This document shows positions 1-11,100 of a stretch of 64,000 bases of DNA, in pieces. The translations under genes and the position numbers were made by a program. Below the pieces are notes generated by a model, which was not told the origin of the DNA, ran no database searches, and was given only the letters and a program-made list of their open reading frames with translations. The stretch is from Channa striata (Eukaryota > Chordata > Actinopteri > Anabantiformes > Channidae): NCBI GenBank assembly GCA_033026295.1, contig CM065176.1, positions 8,969,945 to 9,033,944 of the forward strand. The letters are read 5' to 3'. The number at the start of each line of letters is the position of its first letter. Positions within the stretch are counted from its first letter, which is position 1.

Positions 1-1275
1 AGACAGTGAGGAAGTAGAGGATGAAGAAGGGAGTAGAATTGTTTTCTTTGGGCAGCTCCGAGAGCCGAGCTGGACAGTCGGTCTACACCACTTCTGGCCT
101 TGATGCATGAAGAGACATGAACGGTCCATTAATCAGACGATGATGAGGATGATATTAAAAACCATGAATTTGTGCTAAGAGATAAGATACTCTCTCACTG
201 TCATTTAAAATGAGATTAATAAATGACAAAAAAATACATGTACATGCTGAGCAAAGATGTGTTGTGTTGATGCGAGCCTTTGTTCGGTTAACTTTACAAG
301 CAAACACATTTTTATTCACATACTGCAAAATATAAACCAAGGGCGAAACAGACCACTTGTTGCTGGCGGTAATGGCGACAGGAGATTTTAAGAATAGTGG
401 CCACTGAAGACACAGAGAGAATGGCTTTAAATATAATCCTCAGCACTTTGTGTGACGATGTACTTAGGATTATCAAGATTACTCCCAGTATTTACAACTG
501 ATTTTCAGCTAATTTACACAGCAGCAAGAGACTTACTGTGCACTAAGTGGACATTTATAAAGCGCAGTGATTTAAATCCACTTAAATAGGACAGTTTGAG
601 GCTTTAAATCAGTGTGTGTGATTTAAGTGCTTAATCCAGTGAGACACCCCCCCAAAAAAAAACCAACAAACAAAAACCAGAAAAATCCTCTGTGCATCAG
701 CGGGAAAAAAAAACTGGTTGCTGACTGTAAACTGCTGACTCATGAGAAAACAGCAGAGCAGGACCAGTTGGCTACAGCTGGTTTACTGAGACTTGGATGT
801 AACACCTGATGTTATTGTGACATATGTACAGTTACAAACAGGGTTGAAGGCAGATTTTTTTAAAAAAGCAAGTGTTAATTTTACAGTATTAACTTCCATG
901 GAAGCATGGCAGGGAACCTTCAACTGGATTAATCGTGTCATAGACAAGATTAATGTCATAAGAATGAAGACGGAGGTAGACATTCCTGAAGAAAACAAGG
1001 TTTGCGGTTTTCTATTACACATACAGCTCAAATATTAGGATCCCCTGTAGAGATTCAGACCTATGAAGTGCCACTGACTAGTGTCTTCCCCTTCGTGTTT
1101 TACATCTTGTTCATAAACATAATCAACAGGTGTTGTGATAAGTTTGCCTGCAACTGGTTTCCACACAATTTAACTCGTCTGTATCTGAGTATAGTCAAAA
1201 CCGCCACTCACTGCTGACCTGCTTGGTATCGGACAGAGTTTGGGGGGTCTACCAGGCTAACATGGCCAACCATAC
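1..1275. other. Left edge, presumed mical3 intron
   Basis: No LIM-domain exon (CYFC...C..C pattern) is found on the minus strand here, so the next conserved mical3 exon must be left of the window. Open frames are short and unrecognised. Confidence 0.5.
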
Positions 1276-1359
1276 CTGCTCCCCTCTGCTGGGCAGCGTT
1301 TGACACTTGATCATTTCTTTGTAGCGAAAGCTCAGCTGCTCCTGCTGCTGTGTGCGTCT
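1276..1359 (-). CDS. mical3: mical3 probable linker exon 17 (Gln/Glu-rich)
   Basis: An 84-bp phase 0-0 exon that encodes RRTQQQEQLSFRYKEMIKCQ TLPSRGEQ, predicted helical and charged. The acceptor is strong (TTGTCCTGGTCCAG|AGACGC) and the donor is CAGCAG|GTATGG. It would follow exon 16 and precede the LIM-domain exons, which are not in the window. It is not recognised from the human protein, so it may be alternatively spliced. Confidence 0.55.
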
Positions 1360-3790
1360 CTGGACCAGGACAAGAGAAGCAAGGTGAAGACTGTGACGAC
1401 TGAAAACTAATTACTGCCTCTCACACAAACACGTAACACATGAAGATGCGTGACTACTTAACCACCAAGTTAAAAACACAACAAACGCACAGGAGCTATT
1501 GCGTTAATGATTACAAATCTCCAAGTCTATGGAGAAGGTGGGTCAGACTACACAGGTCATCACCAATTGGTTTTCCCCACTATGACACACCACAGAGGCC
1601 TACGGTTAGTCTAGGGGTTAGTCTCTAAAAAGATACTGTGGAGCGGCTCCACGATTTACCTTTCTCCATGCTGGGACCGGTGCCAGCCGCACTGGCTTAC
1701 TCGCGGGGGTTTGGGGTGGGGAAGGGGGGAAAAGGCGATCCAGATTAGGCAGAGACTCCCCCTTTTTGGTCAGGTAAAGATGAGTGACAAAGAGGGCAGC
1801 CAGTAAGAGGACAGGAACAACCATGCAAGACACCATGAAAGAATCCATAATCGAAGAGTGAAGGGAGCAGAAAGACACAGAAAGAAGACAATGACTCATG
1901 GGTAGATAAAGACAGTGTTGGAAAATGTGCGTTCAAAAAAATAATAATAAAGCAAAATTATAGGAAGGATCATGCCTGAGGAAGTTGGGCAACATTTATG
2001 ATAGTACTTAGATAACTGACACAATGTCAAACATATAGAAAGGAGGACATACACACACGTAGTTTTTACCCAAGCAATTCTGTTTAGCCTTTACAAATCA
2101 CTAAAGAATAAAAAATATATATATTTACTATTCTGTTTCAATAGGAGCGACTTCAAGCCACACAGTAACAAGATAATTTCTTAATAAGCAACAGTTGAGA
2201 ATTGTCTTTCTTGCCTTCAACAATACTGACTAGTGTTCCCATAGTCCACTCCTCCCTCCCATTGCTCTGGTGGTCCTAGTGGCAAAAAAAAAAAAAAAAG
2301 CTGGAGCAAAGCAATTTGCCTGGTCCTTCCATGCCCAGTCAGCAATGCAAGGACGCCTACATGACCCAGGAACAATACCCTGCCTGACCAATGCCAAACT
2401 CATTAATACAGTGGCCCACAGCTCATTCATCATGAGACCAGAGGCCCTGTAATACAATATCAAATCTACATGTTCATCAAAATTACAGTACACCAAGCCA
2501 CAATGATTGTGCAAAAATAATGTGAACTCCTACAACACCCAGAATGTTGGGAGGTCTTTTCCATGTTGCTCAATCTTGCCTTGGTGGGGAAAGATTTTCT
2601 ACCACCCACAGCTGTGATGCCACAAAATGAACCACACGACTTCCTCCATACCTGTCGTTTGAGTCCTGTGGGCTGCGCCGGAGCGTTTTCCTCAAACTTA
2701 GCGAGCAGCTGGGTGGCCATGACCTTGACTTTATTGTGGTTCCCCCCTGCAGCAGAATCCGCCTTTCTCTCCGTCAGGACAGTGGGGACAGACGGTTTGT
2801 CGTCACGACCAGTTCTGGATACCTCCTCCTAATAGAACGTAGGTACAACTGTTTTTTGCCCTGTTGTTGTTCGACTAGTGAGATTAATTACTTCGGCTGG
2901 TTGAACAGCTCAAACAATAATCACGAGGTTAACATCTGGGAAACTTTAGTGTCAGAACTACTCACGTCTTCTGACTGGCTGGTTTTCCTTCTCTTTCCCA
3001 AACCGTCTACATCCTTCTCTTTTTTGTCCTGCGGATCACATGTCATGAATCATTTACCAAAACAATGAAATCATAAAGTGTCATTTTGAGGATTTCAAAA
3101 AGATCAAGAGGCAGTGACAGACATGGGCAACAGACACTGACCTTGGGGTTTCGTTTCCTGGAGATTGCGATGCTTTGTCCAAGTTTGCTAAGGAACGAGA
3201 TGGGAGATTTGGTGCTGGCTATCAGCGCCGCCTTGTCCTCGGGACTCAGGTTGTGGTTATCTGAACACAAGTTCATGACAAAAATGACTGGTTATGAGCA
3301 AGAAAAGATATTTTCAGCATTAGTACATTTTTCAGACATACATTCGGAAAAAATGTTGACACCTCCCAAACACTAATTACAAAAATAACATCCCTTCCAC
3401 AGCACCCAGTCTCACCTCCAGGTGGCACTGTGTCTTTAAACATCTCATAGAACTGGCTGAGATACATGACCATAGAGAGTTTGTCTGGCTCCACCACAGA
3501 AGACATCTCCTTGCCAGTCATGCAAGGCGAGATGCCAAATTCCCTCTCTGCCACATCAAAACCCAGCTGGTTGTTCTTCTCCTGGTCTCGCTCATCCAGA
3601 GAGTCAAAGTCACTGAGGGCGGCAGGAACCAGAGAAGAAGAAAAAAATAAAAGATCAAAACATAATACTAGAATGAGATGGGCTGTGACAGGAGGGTTAG
3701 ATGAAATAAAAAGATAATGAACAAACAGAAAAAAGATCATAAAACAAAAAGCAAACAACATCAATTAGCTAAATTTCTACTGTTCCTGTG

Positions 3791-3835
<45 letters not shown>

Positions 3836-5134
3836 CTCTCTAACTGCTAAATTTTGTTTTGTTGTGTTTTTTTTCCTCTGTGTACAAAACAGTAAAGTAA
3901 ACATACAGTAAATAGTAAAAATTATCATATTAAGTGTATTTTAAATAACAAAAAGGACACTGAATAGAACTGCAATGAGTTTCTTAACTGCCTGGGAACA
4001 GTGAAGGAAGCTGTAAAATCAATAGCATAACAACATTATATCACCAAGGTTATATGACAAATTTATTAGCACCAATAATGCTATTGCACCATTTGGTAAA
4101 TACACTGTACCATTAGCATTAATTTTAGGATATGTTTCTGCTGAAATAATAAGTCCAATATTCACTTCCTGGTTTGACCAACTCCTGAGAGAAAGAAGTG
4201 GCGCTTTCTCTGTTAAAAACCAGGTGGAATTAAGTCTTCTAAGTTTGTTTTTCGGCTTTTTGATGCTGGGTGTGTAGCTTTCAGCAAATTATTTTTTCTT
4301 AACAGTTGCCTGTTGTTGCAGGAAATCACGCTATGAGAGCAATGAGTGGGAACCAAAATGGTTCAGACTGTAAACAACAGCAAAGACACAGCTCAGAGGA
4401 ATGGAGCTGGGAGATCATTGTGACGCTTTGCTTTGTCATTAAAAGCATCATTTTACATTTCACACATGTTGAATATCACACGCTCCTGTAATTCATTGTT
4501 CATAAAGACACACTCACTACGGGCAGCTTAAAATGTTTTCCATGCCAAAATGGTCAGCCTTCTCGAAGCAGATGATTCTTGAATGCCTTGTATGTAACAA
4601 ATATGTTTCATTTGGTAATGAAATAATAAAAATATATCTTCAAGCAGCTCTGGAAACAAGTCAAATCAACTGGCAAAGAGCAGCCAGCATCTCTATAAAC
4701 AAACATGACGAGGCATTTCTATGCAGCAAGCTACTATATAGCAGGAGGCATGACTGTAAAAAGCATGACATCACAGCTGGAAATACTATTAACGCGGCTC
4801 ATCGATACATTTTAACTGCACGTATGGTCCATTTAAAAGCATTAGCAATAGAACATCACATTAGCCACAGAGTGAACCTTCCACCTAATCACTACATCCA
4901 TCCTGTACATGTGTACACACGAAAACACTCACCCCAGTCACTCTCCCCTCCTTCCATCATCTGACTTATCAAAGGCGGCAGACTACAATTGCTGCACCAT
5001 TTGGTGAAGGTCAGGCAGGCCACTGACACTAATAGCTTATAATTTTAATTGCCACATTTCCTCCAGAGGTTAACAAACTACATTAAGCAATGTGCATGGG
5101 GGTTGTGGTTTATAGCTTGTGCGGGGTAAGAAGA

Positions 5135-5171
<37 letters not shown>

Positions 5172-8100
5172 AGGGGATACGAGTATGGCTCCCTGTAAGG
5201 GACCCAAGAGGCCATTCTGACTAGTAGCTGTCACCTCATTTGCACTGATATACAGCGCAAAGCTAAGGTCCCAACCAGACAATAAACATTATTCACAACC
5301 AACAAACTCATAAACACAGCGGGCCAGTCATTTCAGGCACCGCAGCAGTCTACCCACTCCCCTATAAACACAATAGGACGCAGTTGCAGAGCTTGCAAAA
5401 GTCCAGTTGCAAAAACAAAATTGTCATATGCATTATTCTGTGCTGATGTTGTGTGTTTTGCGTGATTTTTTTCCCCATTTTGCTGATACTCACATGAGAT
5501 CCGGTCTGTATCGGTGAATGAGAGCACAAAGGGCCAGACCGCTCTTCCAAGACATAGTAAGGTCTGTTACATTAACATTCCTATACCCCTCTGTTTGTCT
5601 CTGGCACCAGTTGAGCAGCTTACTGGACCGAGCTATGGATTCTGTTATGTGGAAAAAAACAAAAGGCTCGATGTTAAAGCCGCATATTTTTGATTAAACA
5701 TGGAAAAATATATATACACAAATGCTTTCTGGGCAGTACTACTCATCCCTTGCTGTGCAATCTCATGGCCTTGGTCAGGCAAGACTAAACGAAGGATTAT
5801 AACGTTTTTGTCATCCGTGGCCTCATCTTCAATGTTAGTAGGAGTTTCAACCAGCCAGTGAGGAAGTATTATGAACCGTGAAATGTAAAACTTTAATTGA
5901 TGTAGAAGAGAAATAGGATGAAGGTGAGAGGTTAGGAAGCCTTTAAAAAGGCTAGGCCGAACATTAAATGTTTAACACAACCAAAGAGTACGAGTTAGTA
6001 CGCGCAAAGGAAATGTCATAGGCTGCAATCAGTCCATCCACAAATTTTCTTCATTCTACTACTGGTTGGGTTTATGATGTTCATTCACGTGTACATACAG
6101 TAGAGGAAACATTTTAAAACTGTTAAATCTAGTAGGAATCCCTGAAAAGCAACACCATGCATTTGGACTTTGTGTTACCTTGCAACTGCTTGTCAAGCAG
6201 GCAATTGTCTGGAGTGAAAATAGTTCATTATTACATTTCAGCAATAGTAAATCCTACACTGATCAATCTGCACATCGAGGACAGCTCTATCACTACTGAA
6301 AGGGACAGGATACAAACCATTCCTGGCCAGCTTGGGGGTCGATGAGTTGATCACATTCTCAATTTCAATACGCATTTCTCTGGTCTCCCCTGTGTCAAAG
6401 AGGTGCCGCACCTGCAACAGCCACATGGTAACCACATATCTTAGATTCCAAAAATGTTGTATTACATGAATAAACCAGTGGCATCAATATATAAAAATAC
6501 TGAATGAATACGACCAAAAACTAATTTCACACACTGACGCTATGGAAGTTTGTAAAGAGTAGTAGCAACAACAAAGGCCGAGATTCCAGCTGAAATTTGT
6601 TAGGCACCATCCTCACCTGGCTGGACTTGAGGAAGTTGAGGCTAATGTTGGGGTAACGTGTGGTGGGATCCACACTGTACTGACTGAAGTTTTTACTGAC
6701 GTTTTCTGGCGTGGTCTGGGGCAATAGACGGTATATGCTCTCCCTAAAGCACAAAAGAACACATTTTTCAGCACGTAACATAATCGTCTTCATTCCTTTG
6801 GCAGTCGTGTTAGAGGGAAGAAAATAAAGCAGTATACTATGGCAACAGATAAAGAAATCACATCAACACTTATCAAAGGGTACAGAGAGTCACATTCCAT
6901 TTAGTGATTATGAGAGCCTCTTATCCCATTAGTACCAGTAGAGGTGGGACTGATTCTTGAAATCACATACAGGCACATTTCCTAGGAAAGCACTTAGAGA
7001 TAAAAGGGTGTGTTTAAGGAGAGAGACGTTGTGCATATGTGTGTGCACAAGTGTTTGAATGTGAGTACACGAAGAGAGGTGAGTGAGTTTGGCGTGTACG
7101 CTTCAGTGTTTCCACACCCTCACCTCTCAGCCAGCACCTCAAGAGCTGTTTTTCCCTGAGCCCAGCTCTTCACCATCCAGCCCGAGTCCATGGCTGCCAG
7201 GAATCCTCGGGCGATGCCAGTGCCCATGGGCCAGAAGGGCTGAGATGAATTCAACAACCGAATATGGTCACAGAAATGATTTGAAACAAAAAGAAACTGA
7301 CAAGGTTTAAAAAGAGTAACTTAAATTTAAAAAAAGTAGAAAACTGCGAAACACGCTCTGTAAATCTAGCCATTCCTGTATTTTACCTCCAGCAGGCTAT
7401 CGCCCACAAGCGCCACCAGCAGCTTGTGGCCATTGCGTTGCCGCACCATGGCAGCGTTCTCTGAGGCATACATGCAGGTGAAGTCAAACATGGCAACGTC
7501 AGGCTGGCCATAGTGGTTGATGGCAAAGTCCAGTGTGGGTAGTTGGTGGCCGGTGGAGAAATCCGCAGCCTCACGTGCGTAAGACAACAGGGCAGCCTGG
7601 TCTACATTAGCCCTGGACAGCAGCAGCTCTGTGTCTGCATAGTCCTTCAGGAGAAACAGGAAGGTGAGATAACAAAGTATGATCTGCATCGAGCTATCTG
7701 GTTAAATAAATTCCATAACTGATTGTGAAAACAAATATGGTTTTGGATTAACTCTGAATTTAAACATGAAAGTGAAAGACATGAACATGAAATTAGAAGA
7801 ATTGGAATAATTACAGAGTGCAATTGTATCATTCGTCATCAAGATCTAAAACAGAAACGTATATTTAGACAGTTAAACTCAGGGCTGTGTGATATGACCC
7901 AAAATTAATTACACGTCCCAATCACGCTAGAACTTTTTTTTTTTCCCCCAAACAATTTTTTTCACACAAATCCAATTTAAATTATATACTAATACAAGAT
8001 ACATTTTTCCTCCTTAAAACATTTCATGCCAATAATATTTCCTGTTTTTGAGTAGGTGGGAGTGGGGATCGTCTGTTTGGGAACAAGAACGCTTTGGCTG

Positions 8101-11100
8101 CAGCCACTACCACTTACATTTTTAAAAGGCACTTGAAGAGCTTGTCATCAGCAAAGATTTGTCATGCAAGAGAACCAATAAAAACACTGAATGGTCAAAG
8201 TTGTTGTACTAAAACGGGTTGATTGATTCATGACATGATGATATCATGCATTCGTTACCAGCTGAGAAAACATTCCACCCTAAAAGTTGCCAGGTAGCTC
8301 TCAGTAGCCGTTCAGCAGCTGTAACTGTCGTGCTAGCTGTTAACTCCTAAAAGTCAGGAATGAAAGATTGTGCGACATTTGCACAAGGATTGATTCATTT
8401 GATTCATTTCATTGATTCATCAACAAAAGTAATTGAAATATTTCAACTACTTTTAGTTCTTTCACCTTCACTTTCCTCCATTTTCTGTGCCACACTAAAC
8501 CTCACATTACCAAAAAGATGTGATTATTTATGATACAACATAATGAGGAATAAAGGACAAAATTCAGTAAGGTTTATGTATATACATCTTCATATCGCAC
8601 AGCTCTAGGTAATTTGTCTCTAGGTCAGCTTTTTTTTTTAATGTTAAATAAATGAATGTGTGTGAAATAACTAATAAAAAGAAGTTCACGTGTCTAACAC
8701 TTGGCTGTGCTACAAAGAAGCCCAAATGTCTGCACTGGAATGAACTGTAGCATTCACGCTGTCTGTCCAACATGTAACATCAAATCACCGCATGCTTTCA
8801 GCGTTTCAGTGTGTTTTCATAAAGGGTGGTGAGCGGGACATTCTTCCATCTTTAAGCTCTAAAGCCAAGCTGTTGGTGGCGGGTGAGGGGAGAGCAGGGG
8901 TAATACCACGTATGAAAGGGGGCTGTTTCCTGATTTGTCTTGAAATGATTAGAATTGATTCACTTTGAACATGATGTAGCTCCCTTCTGCCAACTCGTCA
9001 CCCCTCCTCTAGCCATGTCCAAAAAGCAGAACTGTGTGAGCTTTATTGCTATAAATGGATCTGAACTTTCTACCGAAAAAAAAAAAAAAACTGCAATATG
9101 TCTTCTCATTAAAGTGCCCTCTGGCGTCTGTCCTCTGTCTGTACCAAAATCCCATGAATGTCATCACCTTATCATAAAAACAAACAGGGCAGCACCCACA
9201 TGTACTGGGACATCAAAACATGTAACTGTAGAACAACTGACAATACAGTTAACACAAATGTTCATTTAGGAGATATGTAAGGCAATTTAGAATCCAAAAG
9301 CCACCACAACATACAACAATCGCACCCCTTCAGCAATGTGTGCACATGAAGAAAGACATTTAATTAAAAAAAAAAAAAAAAGAAAAGTCTTCTTTCCGGT
9401 TTCCTGTGGAAAGCGGCCAGGGAAAGGAAACTACGGTGTATGGTGAGGACACAAGCACTCAGTAAGTGTGCTTGAGTTGGCAGCTTGTTCCTGAAAACTG
9501 CTGGCTTGGTTAGATCATTAGGCTGATACTTGGGAGAGGATAAAAGACTGGAAAAATGAAAGAGACAAAAAGACAGAGAAAGCAATAGACAGACTTCTTA
9601 TTCTGTCAGTGTGCGTGCATATAACCTTCATGCCTACTTCTGAGACAGAATCGTCTCTCAAACGCTTCCTCGCCAACTAACACACAGATTTACACCAAAC
9701 CAAAGATCTGAGCTTAGGTTACTCACATGCAAAATGACTCCTTTCTCCAGCAGGCTTTGTTTTTTGGCAGTCATCACAAAGTAGTGCGTGTCATCCTTAT
9801 AGTAGACAATGTTTTCCAGGTCAATACCTAAAGGGACCATTAGAGAGAAGTACTGTTACCAAAACCAATCATTTTCCTTATTGCCCTAACTGTTATGTCA
9901 TCAGAGGAGCAATTACTGTATGCAACTCAGAGCACATAATCAAAGACACAGGGACATCGTCATGTCAGCGATAAATTGTGGCCAGCTTGGCATCAATCCT
10001 CATTTCAACCATTTTAATTGGATGAACTGTTCTGAACTGGGATCAGAGGACTGATTTTTTTATCGCCCATTTACTTTTATCCTGCAATTCCTGATTGTAT
10101 TTCTGAGACTGTACATAAACCAACTTCTACCGACACCTTTGTTTTATGTTGCATACTGTGGTACTATAAAATCAGAAAATCAATGTCTCACAGTGCTGCT
10201 GTGACTGACCTGTTGCTTCTCTGAGGTCTTGAAAGAATTTCTGGTTGAAGATGAAGGCCACACCACTGATCTCTTCCACCTTTGCCTCTGCTGTTGTGTT
10301 CCTGTTGATGAAGTTAGCAGTGATGGCAATGGCGAGTTTTCCCCGAAACTCTTTACGTCGAAACCCTGGGAATTAGAAGGAGGAAATCAGACATGCGTGC
10401 GACCTTATCATTAGTCATCTGGATGCAGAGAGCTGAACTATGACATCATAAATTGAAAAAGATTTTTGAAAAACAAAAAGGAGACAAAACACTAAAATCA
10501 CAAAAACCAACTGAATGTGGTAGCTTACATGTGCTCATGAAACATAATGAACCTTACAAATACAACTATACATCATAAATGAAACCATATGTTCTGTATT
10601 ACACAACTTCCTAGTTTTTCAAGATGTGGAAATGTAGTTTAGAGTTATTCCAGAGGAGGCCTGACTTTCCCCATAGTGATGAAACAGTCAGTAGTGCAAA
10701 GAGGGGTCATGGTGCTCTGCTCCACAGGGGTCCCCCTTTGTCAGTGTTGCTGTGTGTGAGGCCCCAGCACTCAGAGGAAACAAACAGCCAATTCAACAAT
10801 TCCTTTTCTGCTTTGCTTAGAGAACAAACACTCTCTGACATTGGATGTAGCAGCCAGACACACACATGCACGCAGCTCTCTTCAAATGCTTATTCACACT
10901 TAAGGAACGGAGTGAGGTCAGGCAACAGACCACAGCTGTACACATGTGAGATCACGATGGCTCTGACTGACATGCAATTTGTGCCATTGGTGCAGTCCTT
11001 GTTCAGTCGAGTGAAATCTGCATTACTAATGCCGACTTGCCTGGTAGTGTGTTTCTCCTTCCATCTGCACCAATGATGACATCAAACTCCAGCTCACTGA

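Larger units (their letters stand above)
3613..5493 (-). other. mical3 intron inside the CH-domain coding region
   Basis: AT-rich sequence with two dinucleotide tracts (3.8 and 5.1 kb). No other feature was seen. The exons on either side rebuild the CH domain without gap. Confidence 0.75.

Noticed and set aside
793..1038. Plus and minus open frames of about 81 codons
   Set aside because: Random composition, no splice support, and they are complements of each other.
4533..4964. 143-codon plus-strand open frame
   Set aside because: It lies in a mical3 intron, has random composition and matches no family.
10624..11076. 150-codon plus-strand open frame
   Set aside because: It overlaps a minus-strand mical3 exon and the intron beside it, with no known domain.
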